Both the position numbers and the translations under genes were made by a program. This document shows positions 1-5,600 of a stretch of 12,786 bases of DNA, in pieces (the first letter of the stretch is position 1; every line of letters starts with the position of its first letter). The stretch is from an uncultured Veillonella sp. (GTDB lineage Bacteria > Bacillota > Negativicutes > Veillonellales > Veillonellaceae): assembly GCF_934190855.1 (NCBI RefSeq), contig NZ_CAKPTN010000038.1, forward strand, positions 1 through 12,786. Direction: 5' to 3'. The notes beneath the pieces are model-generated. The model had not been told where the DNA came from. It made no database searches and saw only the letters and a program-made list of their open reading frames with translations.

Positions 1-531
1 GTCTAGTACGAACTTGGCTACCCCTTCATAACCTTCACCTGGCATCAATGTTTTACCAGAGCCTGGCAAGGAACAACCGCCACCTGCCATGTATGGGAAG
101 ATTTCTACATCATCACGACCAGGTACGATATCCCATGTGATGTAAGGTGCTGTACGACCAATGTTTTTACCTGTATTAAATTCATCAAATGTTTCTACAC
201 AGTTATGACGAAGTGGAGCATCTTGTGTAGCTTGGTATGTAGCATTGCGCAAGATTTCTTCGAGCTCACCAATCAATGGATAGTTAGAACCAACCTTTAC
301 CCAGAATTGTAATACCCCTGTATCTTGGCAAGAAGGACGATTCAACTCATAAGCAAGATCCATATTTTTGTGCATTGTTTCATAAATTGTTTTCGCTAAT
401 GGATTTTTTTCATCTGCAGCAAGCTCTTTAATTTTAGCTTCTACATCATCAGGTAATTTTTTTGCTACATAAGCAATGAACTTAGCGATGACATTCGTCA
501 TTTCTTGTACTTGTTGTTCTTTCGTACTCAT
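1..531 (-). CDS. ttdA: L(+)-tartrate dehydratase / class I fumarate hydratase alpha subunit, 3'-truncated by window edge
   Basis: The minus-strand reading frame from ATG at 531-529 is open through base 1 and gives 177 N-terminal residues; the rest lies outside the window. The visible protein has a PSCQDTG motif (first iron-sulfur cysteine of class I hydro-lyases), then LRHNCVETFDEFNTGKNIG and a glycine-rich MAGGGCSLPG segment. These are the landmarks of the alpha subunit of two-subunit [4Fe-4S] dehydratases, which dehydrate L-tartrate to oxaloacetate or hydrate fumarate to malate. By memory it resembles E. coli TtdA more than single-chain FumA. In a lactate fermenter such as Veillonella it could equally be the physiological fumarase, so the substrate is uncertain. 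The beta subunit should follow to the left of base 1. The start is fixed by GGAGGT (537-542) five bases upstream; an in-frame ATG eight codons earlier lacks a good ribosome site. Confidence 0.85.
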   Translation of the reverse strand, partial: MSTKEQQVQEMTNVIAKFIAYVAKKLPDDVEAKIKELAADEKNPLAKTIYETMHKNMDLAYELNRPSCQDTGVLQFWVKVGSNYPLIGELEEILRNATYQATQDAPLRHNCVETFDEFNTGKNIGRTAPYITWDIVPGRDDVEIFPYMAGGGCSLPGSGKTLMPGEGYEGVAKFVLD

Positions 532-571
532 CGTAAACCTCCAACAGGACTTCATATTCAAGACTCTATAA

Positions 572-613
572 TCATTTCTGTTTTGGAGCCTTAGCTCCTT
601 TCGATGATTTCAT
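572..613 (-). CDS. possible 13-residue lysine-rich leader peptide upstream of ttdA
   Basis: ATG at 613-611 opens a frame MKSSKGAKAPKQK followed by TGA. It has a good AAGGAG ribosome site four bases upstream (618-623 on the plus strand reads as its complement). Five of 13 residues are lysine. It lies 40 bases before the ttdA start, inside the probable 5' leader. A small inverted repeat (GGAGC/GCTCC, 585-598) sits inside the coding stretch. It could be a translated leader used for attenuation or coupling, or a chance short frame; a strong ribosome site is the main argument for it. Confidence 0.3.
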   Translation of the reverse strand: MKSSKGAKAPKQK

Positions 614-628
614 TCTACTCCTTTTTCA

Positions 629-663
629 GGATATAACTATCCAATTTACAAGTTGATTTTTGA
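629..663 (-). promoter_or_regulatory. shared upstream box, copy 1 (before ttdA)
   Basis: Read on the minus strand, this segment contains CAAAAAT, a spacer with CTTGTAA, then TTGGATAGTTA and TAT. The 11-base core at 634-644 is identical to that at 3126-3136 upstream of the SemiSWEET gene, and the flanks also agree (CAAAAAT about 11-12 bases before the core). There is no convincing -35 hexamer at the right spacing, which fits an activator-dependent promoter. Being next to AraC genes, it is a candidate operator for them; it could also simply be conserved by duplication. Confidence 0.4.
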
Positions 664-754
664 TGGTAAAAGTACAACAAATTCATACAAAATCACCCAT
701 ATGATTACATTTTCACTCATCTAAAATATACAATTATACCTATATAGAAGCATC

Positions 755-789
755 AAAAAGAGCACTACCTATCAAAAAGTAGTGCTCTT
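755..789 (-). terminator. rho-independent terminator after AraC regulator 1
   Basis: An 11-bp perfect stem (AAGAGCACTAC at 758-768 with GTAGTGCTCTT at 779-789) has a 10-base loop. On the minus strand it is followed by a run of five T. It ends the AraC1 transcript 129 bases after its stop codon. It corresponds in place to the hairpin at 3246-3276 after AraC2. Confidence 0.85.
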
Positions 790-918
790 ATACCATTTAT
801 TTTTATAGGATTATAACATATACAAATTTACCTATACCTAATGATTGTATATGCGTTCCAAAATAGTTATGAAATTCCCCATTATTTATACATAAAATGG
901 ATACAAAAACTATATAAA
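790..918 (-). other. AT-rich 3' tail of AraC regulator 1 transcript
   Basis: This 129-base non-coding stretch lies between the AraC1 stop and its terminator. It resembles the equivalent 126-base stretch after AraC2 (3277-3402): both have CATTTATT near the hairpin, an AT-rich middle and a TTACC-CTAAT segment. I see no open frame or strong hairpin in it. Confidence 0.45.
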
Positions 919-1947
919 CTAGACTTTTAATGAATTAACCACATTCTCCAGTTGTGTTGTAACCGCTTTTAGCTTTTGATTGGCCACATCTAAATCTGCC
1001 TTGTATCTAGTATCTGCTTGGTAAGGTAAAAACGACTGTAATAGCTCAACAATATCTTGTTCTTGTGTAGAAATAATTTCCTTCCAATCATGTAACTTTG
1101 TTTTACGTCCCAATTCTTTTGCTTGCTTACGATACTCTGACGGCGTTGTATGGAAGTGTTTCTTAAAGGCCACATTAAAGGCTTTAATATCTGCAAATCC
1201 ACAGCTACTTGCAATATGTGCTACTCCATCTTCAGAGTTAGCTAAACGAACGGTAGCCTCTCGTAATCTCATACGCAATAAATACTCTAAGAATGACACA
1301 CCCAATTGGCGTTTAAAGAACTGAGACGTATAGTTCACATTATAGCCACCGATTTTGGCAATATCTTCCAGTTCAATCTTTTGTTGATAGTTCTTATCTA
1401 TATAAGCAATCATCTTATCAAAGGTAGCTACCGTCATATCTACAGGCTTTGTATTTCCTCGAATAGACTTAACCGCATCAATTTCACTATATAAATCACT
1501 AGCTAATGCTAAATAGTGATTCTCTAACCACAATTGATTAGCTGGACTTTCACCATTCATCATCAATAACATCATCGTTGCCGCATGATGTCGTAAGGAG
1601 CTAAAGAATGAATTGTAACGATTATCTTGATTTGAGCGTAATACAAACTGATACATACCAAAGTTAGGATCAAACTGTTGGAAAAATTCCTTTCCTACAT
1701 GTATAACGAGAGCAGTTGTATCCTCTTCTAATGCCAACGTAGCATGCCCTACTTGAGGGGAAATAATGATTGTATCAAGAGGCTCCATTGTGAAAACCTC
1801 ACTATTACAACTCATTTCTATACGACCTTTTAACAAAATAAGAATCTCTGTTTCCCCATGCCAATTATAATGATACGTACTTACCTTGTATATATGGCTA
1901 CTAAAGTTTATGTGATTATGTTTATAGGTATAGTGAAAGTAATCCAT
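919..1947 (-). CDS. AraC-family transcriptional regulator, paralogue 1
   Basis: This is a 342-residue AraC/XylS-type DNA-binding regulator. Residues 1-100 form a cupin-like sensor domain with a His-rich strand (YHYNWHGETEI, residues 25-35) and a LLKGRIEM turn typical of AraC cupin pockets; the ligand is unknown. Residues 175-280 are the double helix-turn-helix: the first around IELEDIAKIGGYNVNYTSQF, the second around IASSCGFADIKAFNVAFKKHF with the TPSEYRK family signature. A C-terminal extension of about 60 residues ends in a heptad-like helix (314-342) that could form a coiled coil, unusual because most AraC proteins end soon after the second HTH. It is paralogous end to end with the regulator at 3403-4425, about two-thirds identical by eye. 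It follows the membrane-protein gene by 51 bases, so the two probably share a transcript. A GGGAGCA ribosome site precedes the ATG. Confidence 0.9.
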   Translation of the reverse strand: MDYFHYTYKHNHINFSSHIYKVSTYHYNWHGETEILILLKGRIEMSCNSEVFTMEPLDTIIISPQVGHATLALEEDTTALVIHVGKEFFQQFDPNFGMYQFVLRSNQDNRYNSFFSSLRHHAATMMLLMMNGESPANQLWLENHYLALASDLYSEIDAVKSIRGNTKPVDMTVATFDKMIAYIDKNYQQKIELEDIAKIGGYNVNYTSQFFKRQLGVSFLEYLLRMRLREATVRLANSEDGVAHIASSCGFADIKAFNVAFKKHFHTTPSEYRKQAKELGRKTKLHDWKEIISTQEQDIVELLQSFLPYQADTRYKADLDVANQKLKAVTTQLENVVNSLKV

Positions 1948-1998
1948 ATTAACTATATGCTCCCTAAAAATTTAACAATAATTATTAAACACCAAGTT

Positions 1999-2640
1999 TT
2001 ATAAGCCAATTTTCTCTAACAGAGACAAGGTAAACATAGAAATACCTCCACCGATTCCACCAGCTACTGCTATTGTCAAATACGGAATATCAAGAACTAT
2101 TTTAAAGGTCTTAAAAAACAGCACTATCTGTAAAAGTCCACAGATTAAGGTTGTCCCAAAAATTACTGCGCCTGCAAAAACCATATTAACAATATTTGTC
2201 AGTACAAAAACAGACATAAGTGAAAAAATAAATAACTCTATACTCTTAACTAAAAATATTTCAGAATAAGCATATAAATATACCATAAAAACTCGATTTA
2301 ATGTTAATGTTGCGTCGGCCCCTCTTCCTATCAATAAAAAGATAGGCACGAACACAACAGACATAACAATAAACGCTAAAAATAAACCTATTATATTCCT
2401 TGCAAAAGTAGGATTAATTAAAAGTTCGGCTAATGTTGTTGTAGATTCAGGTTTTAATAAATTAACACTTACGCTCCCCAAAGTCATAATAAATAGCATG
2501 AATACTATATAAAATACAACAGCTTTTATAGAACCGCTTAAAGTTCCTCTATCCCGAAAGTATGGCAACCATAAGTTAGGACTCACAACGGCATTAAAAA
2601 TTTGTCTATATACATTAATAGAGTCAGTACTATTAACCAC
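1999..2640 (-). CDS. five-helix membrane protein, possibly Yip1-like
   Basis: This 213-residue protein is strongly hydrophobic. Likely membrane helices lie near residues 38-62, 83-106, 118-140, 150-178 and 186-207, after a polar N-terminus (about 36 residues) with a SPNLWLPYFRDRG segment. That pattern, a proline/aromatic amphipathic start then five helices, recalls bacterial Yip1-domain proteins, but I do not recognise a decisive motif, so function is unknown. Translation starts at GTG (2640-2638) with an AGAGAGG ribosome site five to six bases upstream. The gene starts 25 bases after the terminator at 2662-2697 and is followed by AraC1 on the same strand. It occupies the position that the zeta-toxin fusion has in the neighbouring cassette. 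Confidence 0.65.
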   Translation of the reverse strand: MVNSTDSINVYRQIFNAVVSPNLWLPYFRDRGTLSGSIKAVVFYIVFMLFIMTLGSVSVNLLKPESTTTLAELLINPTFARNIIGLFLAFIVMSVVFVPIFLLIGRGADATLTLNRVFMVYLYAYSEIFLVKSIELFIFSLMSVFVLTNIVNMVFAGAVIFGTTLICGLLQIVLFFKTFKIVLDIPYLTIAVAGGIGGGISMFTLSLLEKIGL

Positions 2641-2661
2641 AAAAACCTCTCTTATTTACAT

Positions 2662-2697
2662 AAAAAATGCATCCCTTAGAAATTCAAGGGATGCATT
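2662..2697 (-). terminator. rho-independent terminator between SemiSWEET and membrane-protein gene
   Basis: A perfect 12-bp stem (AATGCATCCCTT at 2666-2677 with AAGGGATGCATT at 2686-2697) has an 8-base loop and is followed on the minus strand by six T. It ends the SemiSWEET transcript. It is the duplicated counterpart of the hairpin after the cupin gene. The membrane-protein gene begins only 21 bases beyond the T run, so readthrough or a promoter hidden in the short gap must feed it. Confidence 0.85.
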
Positions 2698-2710
2698 CAT
2701 TATGATATAT

Positions 2711-2737
2711 TTATTTAACAACGGTCAACAGCAACTT
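2711..2737 (-). pseudogene. remnant of a second cupin gene (last eight codons and stop)
   Basis: On the minus strand these bases read KLLLTVVK then TAA, in register with the MLLTVVK-stop end of the intact cupin gene at 5571-5906. No homologous coding sequence continues upstream (higher coordinates), where the SemiSWEET stop lies about 46 bases away. It is therefore a relic, not an expressed gene. Confidence 0.7.
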
Positions 2738-2783
2738 AATTTTAATCTTTTATTAAGACTAGAGTGTGATGTTCATATATAAA

Positions 2784-3050
2784 TTACATAAGAGCTGTAA
2801 TAGCTGCTGCTAAACCAAAGAAGATACCTGGTGCATTGGCTAATGCTACTGGAATATCTCTATGTTCTTTAAACAAACCGTATAGTACCCATAATGTACA
2901 GTTGATAGCCGCTACTAAAGGTTGGATCCAATCACCAGTGCCTGGATGTGCTAAGTTGTTCATAATTTGTGGGAAATAAGATACATACATCGCTACAGCT
3001 GTAACAGTCGCTACCTTCCCTAAGTTTTCCATAAATTTTACTTGATTCAT
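2784..3050 (-). CDS. SemiSWEET family sugar transporter
   Basis: This 88-residue protein has three membrane helices (about 10-29, 43-60, 66-86), one triple-helix bundle of the SWEET/MtN3 fold. Such half-transporters dimerise to form a sugar channel through the inner membrane. Visible signatures are the PQ motif (residues 27-28, YFPQIM), the W-x-x-YG stretch of helix 2 (W54, Y57, G58) and the helix-3 asparagine (N72, VALANAPG) that lines the sugar pocket in this family. The start at 3050 is chosen because a GGAGGA site (3055-3060) lies four bases upstream and gives the family's usual length; a longer frame from 3077 has a poorly spaced site. The substrate is not predictable. The gene follows AraC2 and its terminator and has an upstream box shared with ttdA. 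Confidence 0.85.
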   Translation of the reverse strand: MNQVKFMENLGKVATVTAVAMYVSYFPQIMNNLAHPGTGDWIQPLVAAINCTLWVLYGLFKEHRDIPVALANAPGIFFGLAAAITALM

Positions 3051-3120
3051 TATATCCTCCAAATTGATTAACTTCATGTTATTGTTAATTCCTCATGAAC
3101 CATATTTTACTCAGTTTAGA

Positions 3121-3156
3121 GAATCTAACTATCCAAATTAAAAGACAAATTTTTGA
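3121..3156 (-). promoter_or_regulatory. shared upstream box, copy 2 (before SemiSWEET)
   Basis: On the minus strand this reads CAAAAAT, a spacer with CTTTTAA, then TTTGGATAGTTAGATTC. The core at 3126-3136 is identical to the one at 634-644 before ttdA. It lies about 75 bases before the SemiSWEET ATG and about 90 bases after the AraC2 terminator. It is a candidate AraC-type operator or promoter; no classical -35/-10 pair is clear here. Confidence 0.4.
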
Positions 3157-3243
3157 ATTAAATTAAGCCAAAAGTATAGTTTTTCATATTTTTTCTCGTT
3201 TTAAAACCGCAACCATATATAAATTCACCCAGAAAACACATAC

Positions 3244-3276
3244 AAAAAAGCACTATTCACAAGGAATAGTGCTTTT
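3244..3276 (-). terminator. rho-independent terminator after AraC regulator 2
   Basis: A perfect 13-bp stem (AAAAGCACTATTC at 3246-3258 with GAATAGTGCTTTT at 3264-3276) has a 5-base loop, and the minus-strand product ends in a run of six T. It matches the hairpin at 755-789 in place and partly in sequence (GCACTA/TAGTGC). Confidence 0.85.
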
Positions 3277-3402
3277 CGAATCATTTATTCTGATTTTAAT
3301 ATATAGAAAATTACCCAATTCTAATCTTTCTATATGATCCTAAAATTTAATTTACAACAGATTAGAGTTAATCATTAATTAGAAGACTAATAAAAAGATT
3401 AA
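3277..3402 (-). other. AT-rich 3' tail of AraC regulator 2 transcript
   Basis: This 126-base stretch lies between the AraC2 stop and its terminator. It contains no plausible gene. Its length and parts of its sequence match the tail of AraC1 (790-918), so the duplication included it. Confidence 0.45.
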
Positions 3403-4425
3403 TTATAATGCCTTTACCACGTCGGCCAGCTTCGCTTTTAAAGTTACTAGCTTTTGACTCATAAACTCTAGCTCACTCTTAGCTCTCGAATCATCTTCAT
3501 AGGACAAGAAGGAGTGTAATAGATCAAGAACATCTTGATTTTCCACAGACACAATTTCTACGCCCTTTTGTAAGGTTGTTTTACGGCCAATTGCTTTTAC
3601 TTGCTTCCGATATTCTGTGGGGGTCATACGGAAATGTTTTTTGAAAGCCACATTAAAGGCTTTAATATCTGCAAAGCCACAGCTGCTAGCAATCCTAGCG
3701 ACGGCATCATCTGAGCTTATTAACTGAGCAGTTGCATCTCTTAATCTCAATCGCAGTACATAATCTACAAAGGAAATCCCCATTTGGCGTTTAAAAAACT
3801 GTGATGTATAGGCAACATTGTAACCACCAATTTTTGCAATATCCTCTAACTCAATTTTTTGCTGATAATGCTCATCTATATAAGTAATCATTTTATCAAA
3901 GGTAGCAGGCTTTATATCGCCAGGTCTAGCATTTTCATGAACTACCTTAACTGCATCAAATTCTCTAAAGACATCACCAGCCAAGGCTAAATAATGATGC
4001 TCTACCCACATGCGATGTACGGGACTTTCACCTTTAGCCATCAACAACATCATCATAGCCGCATGATGACGCAAAGTTGTAAAGACTTGATTATGACGAG
4101 TGCTTTCATCGGAACGAACAACAAATTGGTAAGAACCAAACTCTGGATCATACTGTTGATAAAACTCATTTCCTACATGAACAACAAACGCAATAACATC
4201 CTCCTCAAGCGCTAAAATAGAACATCCTACTTGAGGCGAAATTATAACTACATCAAGAGGCTCCATTGTAAAAGTCTCATCATTACAACTCATCTCAACG
4301 CGGCCTTTTAAGAGAATCATAATCTCCGTTTCACCATGCCAATTATAATGGTACGTGCCCACGCGATATATGTTGCTGCTAAACTCTATGTAATTATGTT
4401 TATATGAATAGTCGAAATAATCCAT
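3403..4425 (-). CDS. AraC-family transcriptional regulator, paralogue 2
   Basis: This 340-residue regulator has the same plan as paralogue 1: cupin-like sensor at residues 1-100 (YHYNWHGETEI conserved), double helix-turn-helix at about 175-280 (IELEDIAKIGGYNVAYTSQF and IASSCGFADIKAFNVAFKKHF, then TPTEYRK) and a C-terminal helical extension. The recognition helices are nearly identical between the paralogues (CGFADIKAFNVAFKKHF is unchanged), so the two probably bind similar DNA sites, whereas the sensor pocket region differs more. It begins 15 bases after the zeta-toxin fusion's stop, with its AGAGG ribosome site overlapping that stop region, so the two genes are almost certainly translated from one mRNA. 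It could regulate its own operon, the SemiSWEET gene behind it, or both. Confidence 0.9.
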   Translation of the reverse strand: MDYFDYSYKHNYIEFSSNIYRVGTYHYNWHGETEIMILLKGRVEMSCNDETFTMEPLDVVIISPQVGCSILALEEDVIAFVVHVGNEFYQQYDPEFGSYQFVVRSDESTRHNQVFTTLRHHAAMMMLLMAKGESPVHRMWVEHHYLALAGDVFREFDAVKVVHENARPGDIKPATFDKMITYIDEHYQQKIELEDIAKIGGYNVAYTSQFFKRQMGISFVDYVLRLRLRDATAQLISSDDAVARIASSCGFADIKAFNVAFKKHFRMTPTEYRKQVKAIGRKTTLQKGVEIVSVENQDVLDLLHSFLSYEDDSRAKSELEFMSQKLVTLKAKLADVVKAL

Positions 4426-4440
4426 TGTTTCTGAAGACCT

Positions 4441-5499
4441 CTAACACAACTGCTTTTGCAGCTCCAGTTCTTGTGCTTTACCAAAATTCAACAAATCGAC
4501 TTCATCTTGAGTCCAAGCACCAAATAAAATTCGATCTACAACAGTTCCCACAGATTCAGTACATAATTTTGAATTATATACTTGTTCTAAATCACGTTTA
4601 TACACTTGAACGCTTTCAAAAAGTCCACTCTGTTCAAGTTCATTACTATTAGAAATCAAAGATTTAACAATTCCATCATGATGCTCTTTAGGCGTAGCTC
4701 TAGCTTGTAATGGATCCACTACTAACATTTCTAAATAACGCAATTGTGTGGTCAAATAAGATAACTCCGGCTTGGTCGCAATCAAACAAAAGTCAACTGC
4801 ATAGCCTTTAGCTTTTAACAATGTAGCCGTATTAATCGGTACTGTGGCTGAACGCAAGGTCCCTTCAATAATTAAATTGTAGTGTAAAGAGCTTAACTTA
4901 TCAATAACAGCCTCTACCATCTTACCGGCAAACATTTTTGTGTAGTCTACACTATCAACACCATATTTCTCCTGTAGTTCCCTAAAATGTGGATGTTGAG
5001 CACGATAGGTATCTCCATCAATGACAATATAGTCTCCTTGCGACTCTATCATTTTTATGCGATGAATTGTGGTTTTCCCAGCCCCACTTTGACCACCTAA
5101 GATAACGGCATGAGGTGTACTAGATATATTTTTATTAACCGTTAACAACTGAATAGTACGTTCTAGGGCATTATCAAAGTCTTCAGAACTATAGGGCTCC
5201 ATATTTTGTACATCACTAGTCGTTTTATAATCTTTAACGCCTTGAGAAGCCTGTTCTAATGACTCTTTAATATTGTTTTCTAACTTTACCATATCTGACT
5301 TTAGAACTTCTAAGTCATGTATAGACGTAGCCAAATATAACTCTGTATTTACGATATGAGAATATGCTTTTAATGCCTCTACGCAGTCACTAGTGCCACT
5401 TTCATCTACTAACTTACAGAGGCGAGCTAACGTCTCCGCACTTTGTTCTTTTAGAACTTCTATTTGTAACGTTAAATTATATTGCTCAATGATAGTCAT
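4441..5499 (-). CDS. zeta toxin kinase with fused N-terminal epsilon/PezA-like domain (candidate one-chain toxin-antitoxin)
   Basis: Residues about 105-345 are a full zeta/PezT kinase: Walker A GGQSGAGKTT (135-144), catalytic IDGDTYR (D161, D163, R166), IIEGTLR (E212-R216), ATKPELSYL and RATPKEHH (267-274). From memory it is very close to PezT of Streptococcus pneumoniae, a UDP-N-acetylglucosamine kinase that poisons peptidoglycan synthesis. All key residues are present, so the kinase should be active. Residues 1-100, absent from PezT, are helical (roughly 3-32, 37-58, 60-90) and recall the three-helix epsilon antitoxin in spacing and in pieces such as IEV-x-x-EQSA. No separate antitoxin gene is adjacent. 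The likely reading is a kinase held in check in cis by its own N-terminal domain, as proposed for E. coli EzeT. It starts 71 bases after the cupin stop, beyond a terminator, with an AGAGGG ribosome site, and is followed by AraC2. Confidence 0.85.
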   Translation of the reverse strand: MTIIEQYNLTLQIEVLKEQSAETLARLCKLVDESGTSDCVEALKAYSHIVNTELYLATSIHDLEVLKSDMVKLENNIKESLEQASQGVKDYKTTSDVQNMEPYSSEDFDNALERTIQLLTVNKNISSTPHAVILGGQSGAGKTTIHRIKMIESQGDYIVIDGDTYRAQHPHFRELQEKYGVDSVDYTKMFAGKMVEAVIDKLSSLHYNLIIEGTLRSATVPINTATLLKAKGYAVDFCLIATKPELSYLTTQLRYLEMLVVDPLQARATPKEHHDGIVKSLISNSNELEQSGLFESVQVYKRDLEQVYNSKLCTESVGTVVDRILFGAWTQDEVDLLNFGKAQELELQKQLC

Positions 5500-5520
5500 A
5501 GTGTATCCCTCTTAAAGCAT

Positions 5521-5600
5521 ATAAAAATGCATCCCCTAAAAATCCAAGGGATGCATTCATTATGATATATTTATTTAACTACGGTCAACAGCATCTTAAA
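5521..5600 (-). repeat. 80-bp direct repeat, right copy (cupin 3' end plus terminator)
   Basis: This is the intact counterpart of 2661-2740, at a constant offset of 2860 bases. It spans the last ten codons of the cupin gene, its stop and the following hairpin. Confidence 0.85.
5523..5557 (-). terminator. rho-independent terminator after the cupin gene
   Basis: A 10-bp stem (AATGCATCCC at 5526-5535 with GGGATGCATT at 5548-5557) is followed on the minus strand by five T. One pair next to the loop is lost compared with the copy at 2662-2697. It lies between the cupin stop and the start of the toxin fusion, so it may limit toxin expression to readthrough. Confidence 0.8.

Larger units (their letters stand above)
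2661..2740 (-). repeat. 80-bp direct repeat, left copy (terminator plus cupin 3' end)
   Basis: Bases 2661-2740 match 5521-5600 without gaps, with about eight mismatches by eye. The right copy contains the real end of the cupin gene and its terminator. The similarity stops abruptly inside the cupin coding region on the high-coordinate side, so this copy is a fragment left by duplication and deletion. Confidence 0.85.

Noticed and set aside
532..555. Upstream in-frame ttdA start at 555
   Set aside because: No ribosome site of quality; the GGAGGT site lies within the extension and serves ATG 531.
1920..1960. Further copy of the shared box near the AraC1 and cupin starts (ATAGTTA-like strings)
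   Set aside because: Only 7-10 AT-rich bases agree and they overlap ribosome sites or start codons, so chance is a sufficient explanation.
3051..3077. Longer SemiSWEET start at 3077
   Set aside because: Its ribosome site is badly spaced while GGAGGA fits ATG 3050 perfectly and gives the usual family length.
4441..5499. Interpretation of the kinase as chloramphenicol phosphotransferase or a general P-loop kinase
   Set aside because: The IDGDTYR, EGTLR and RATPKEHH motifs and the C-terminal FGAWTQDE stretch specifically fit zeta/PezT toxins.
2661..5600. Mobile element bounded by the 80-bp repeats
   Set aside because: No transposase, integrase or target-site duplication is seen, and the repeat is explained by a gene end plus terminator in a segmental duplication.
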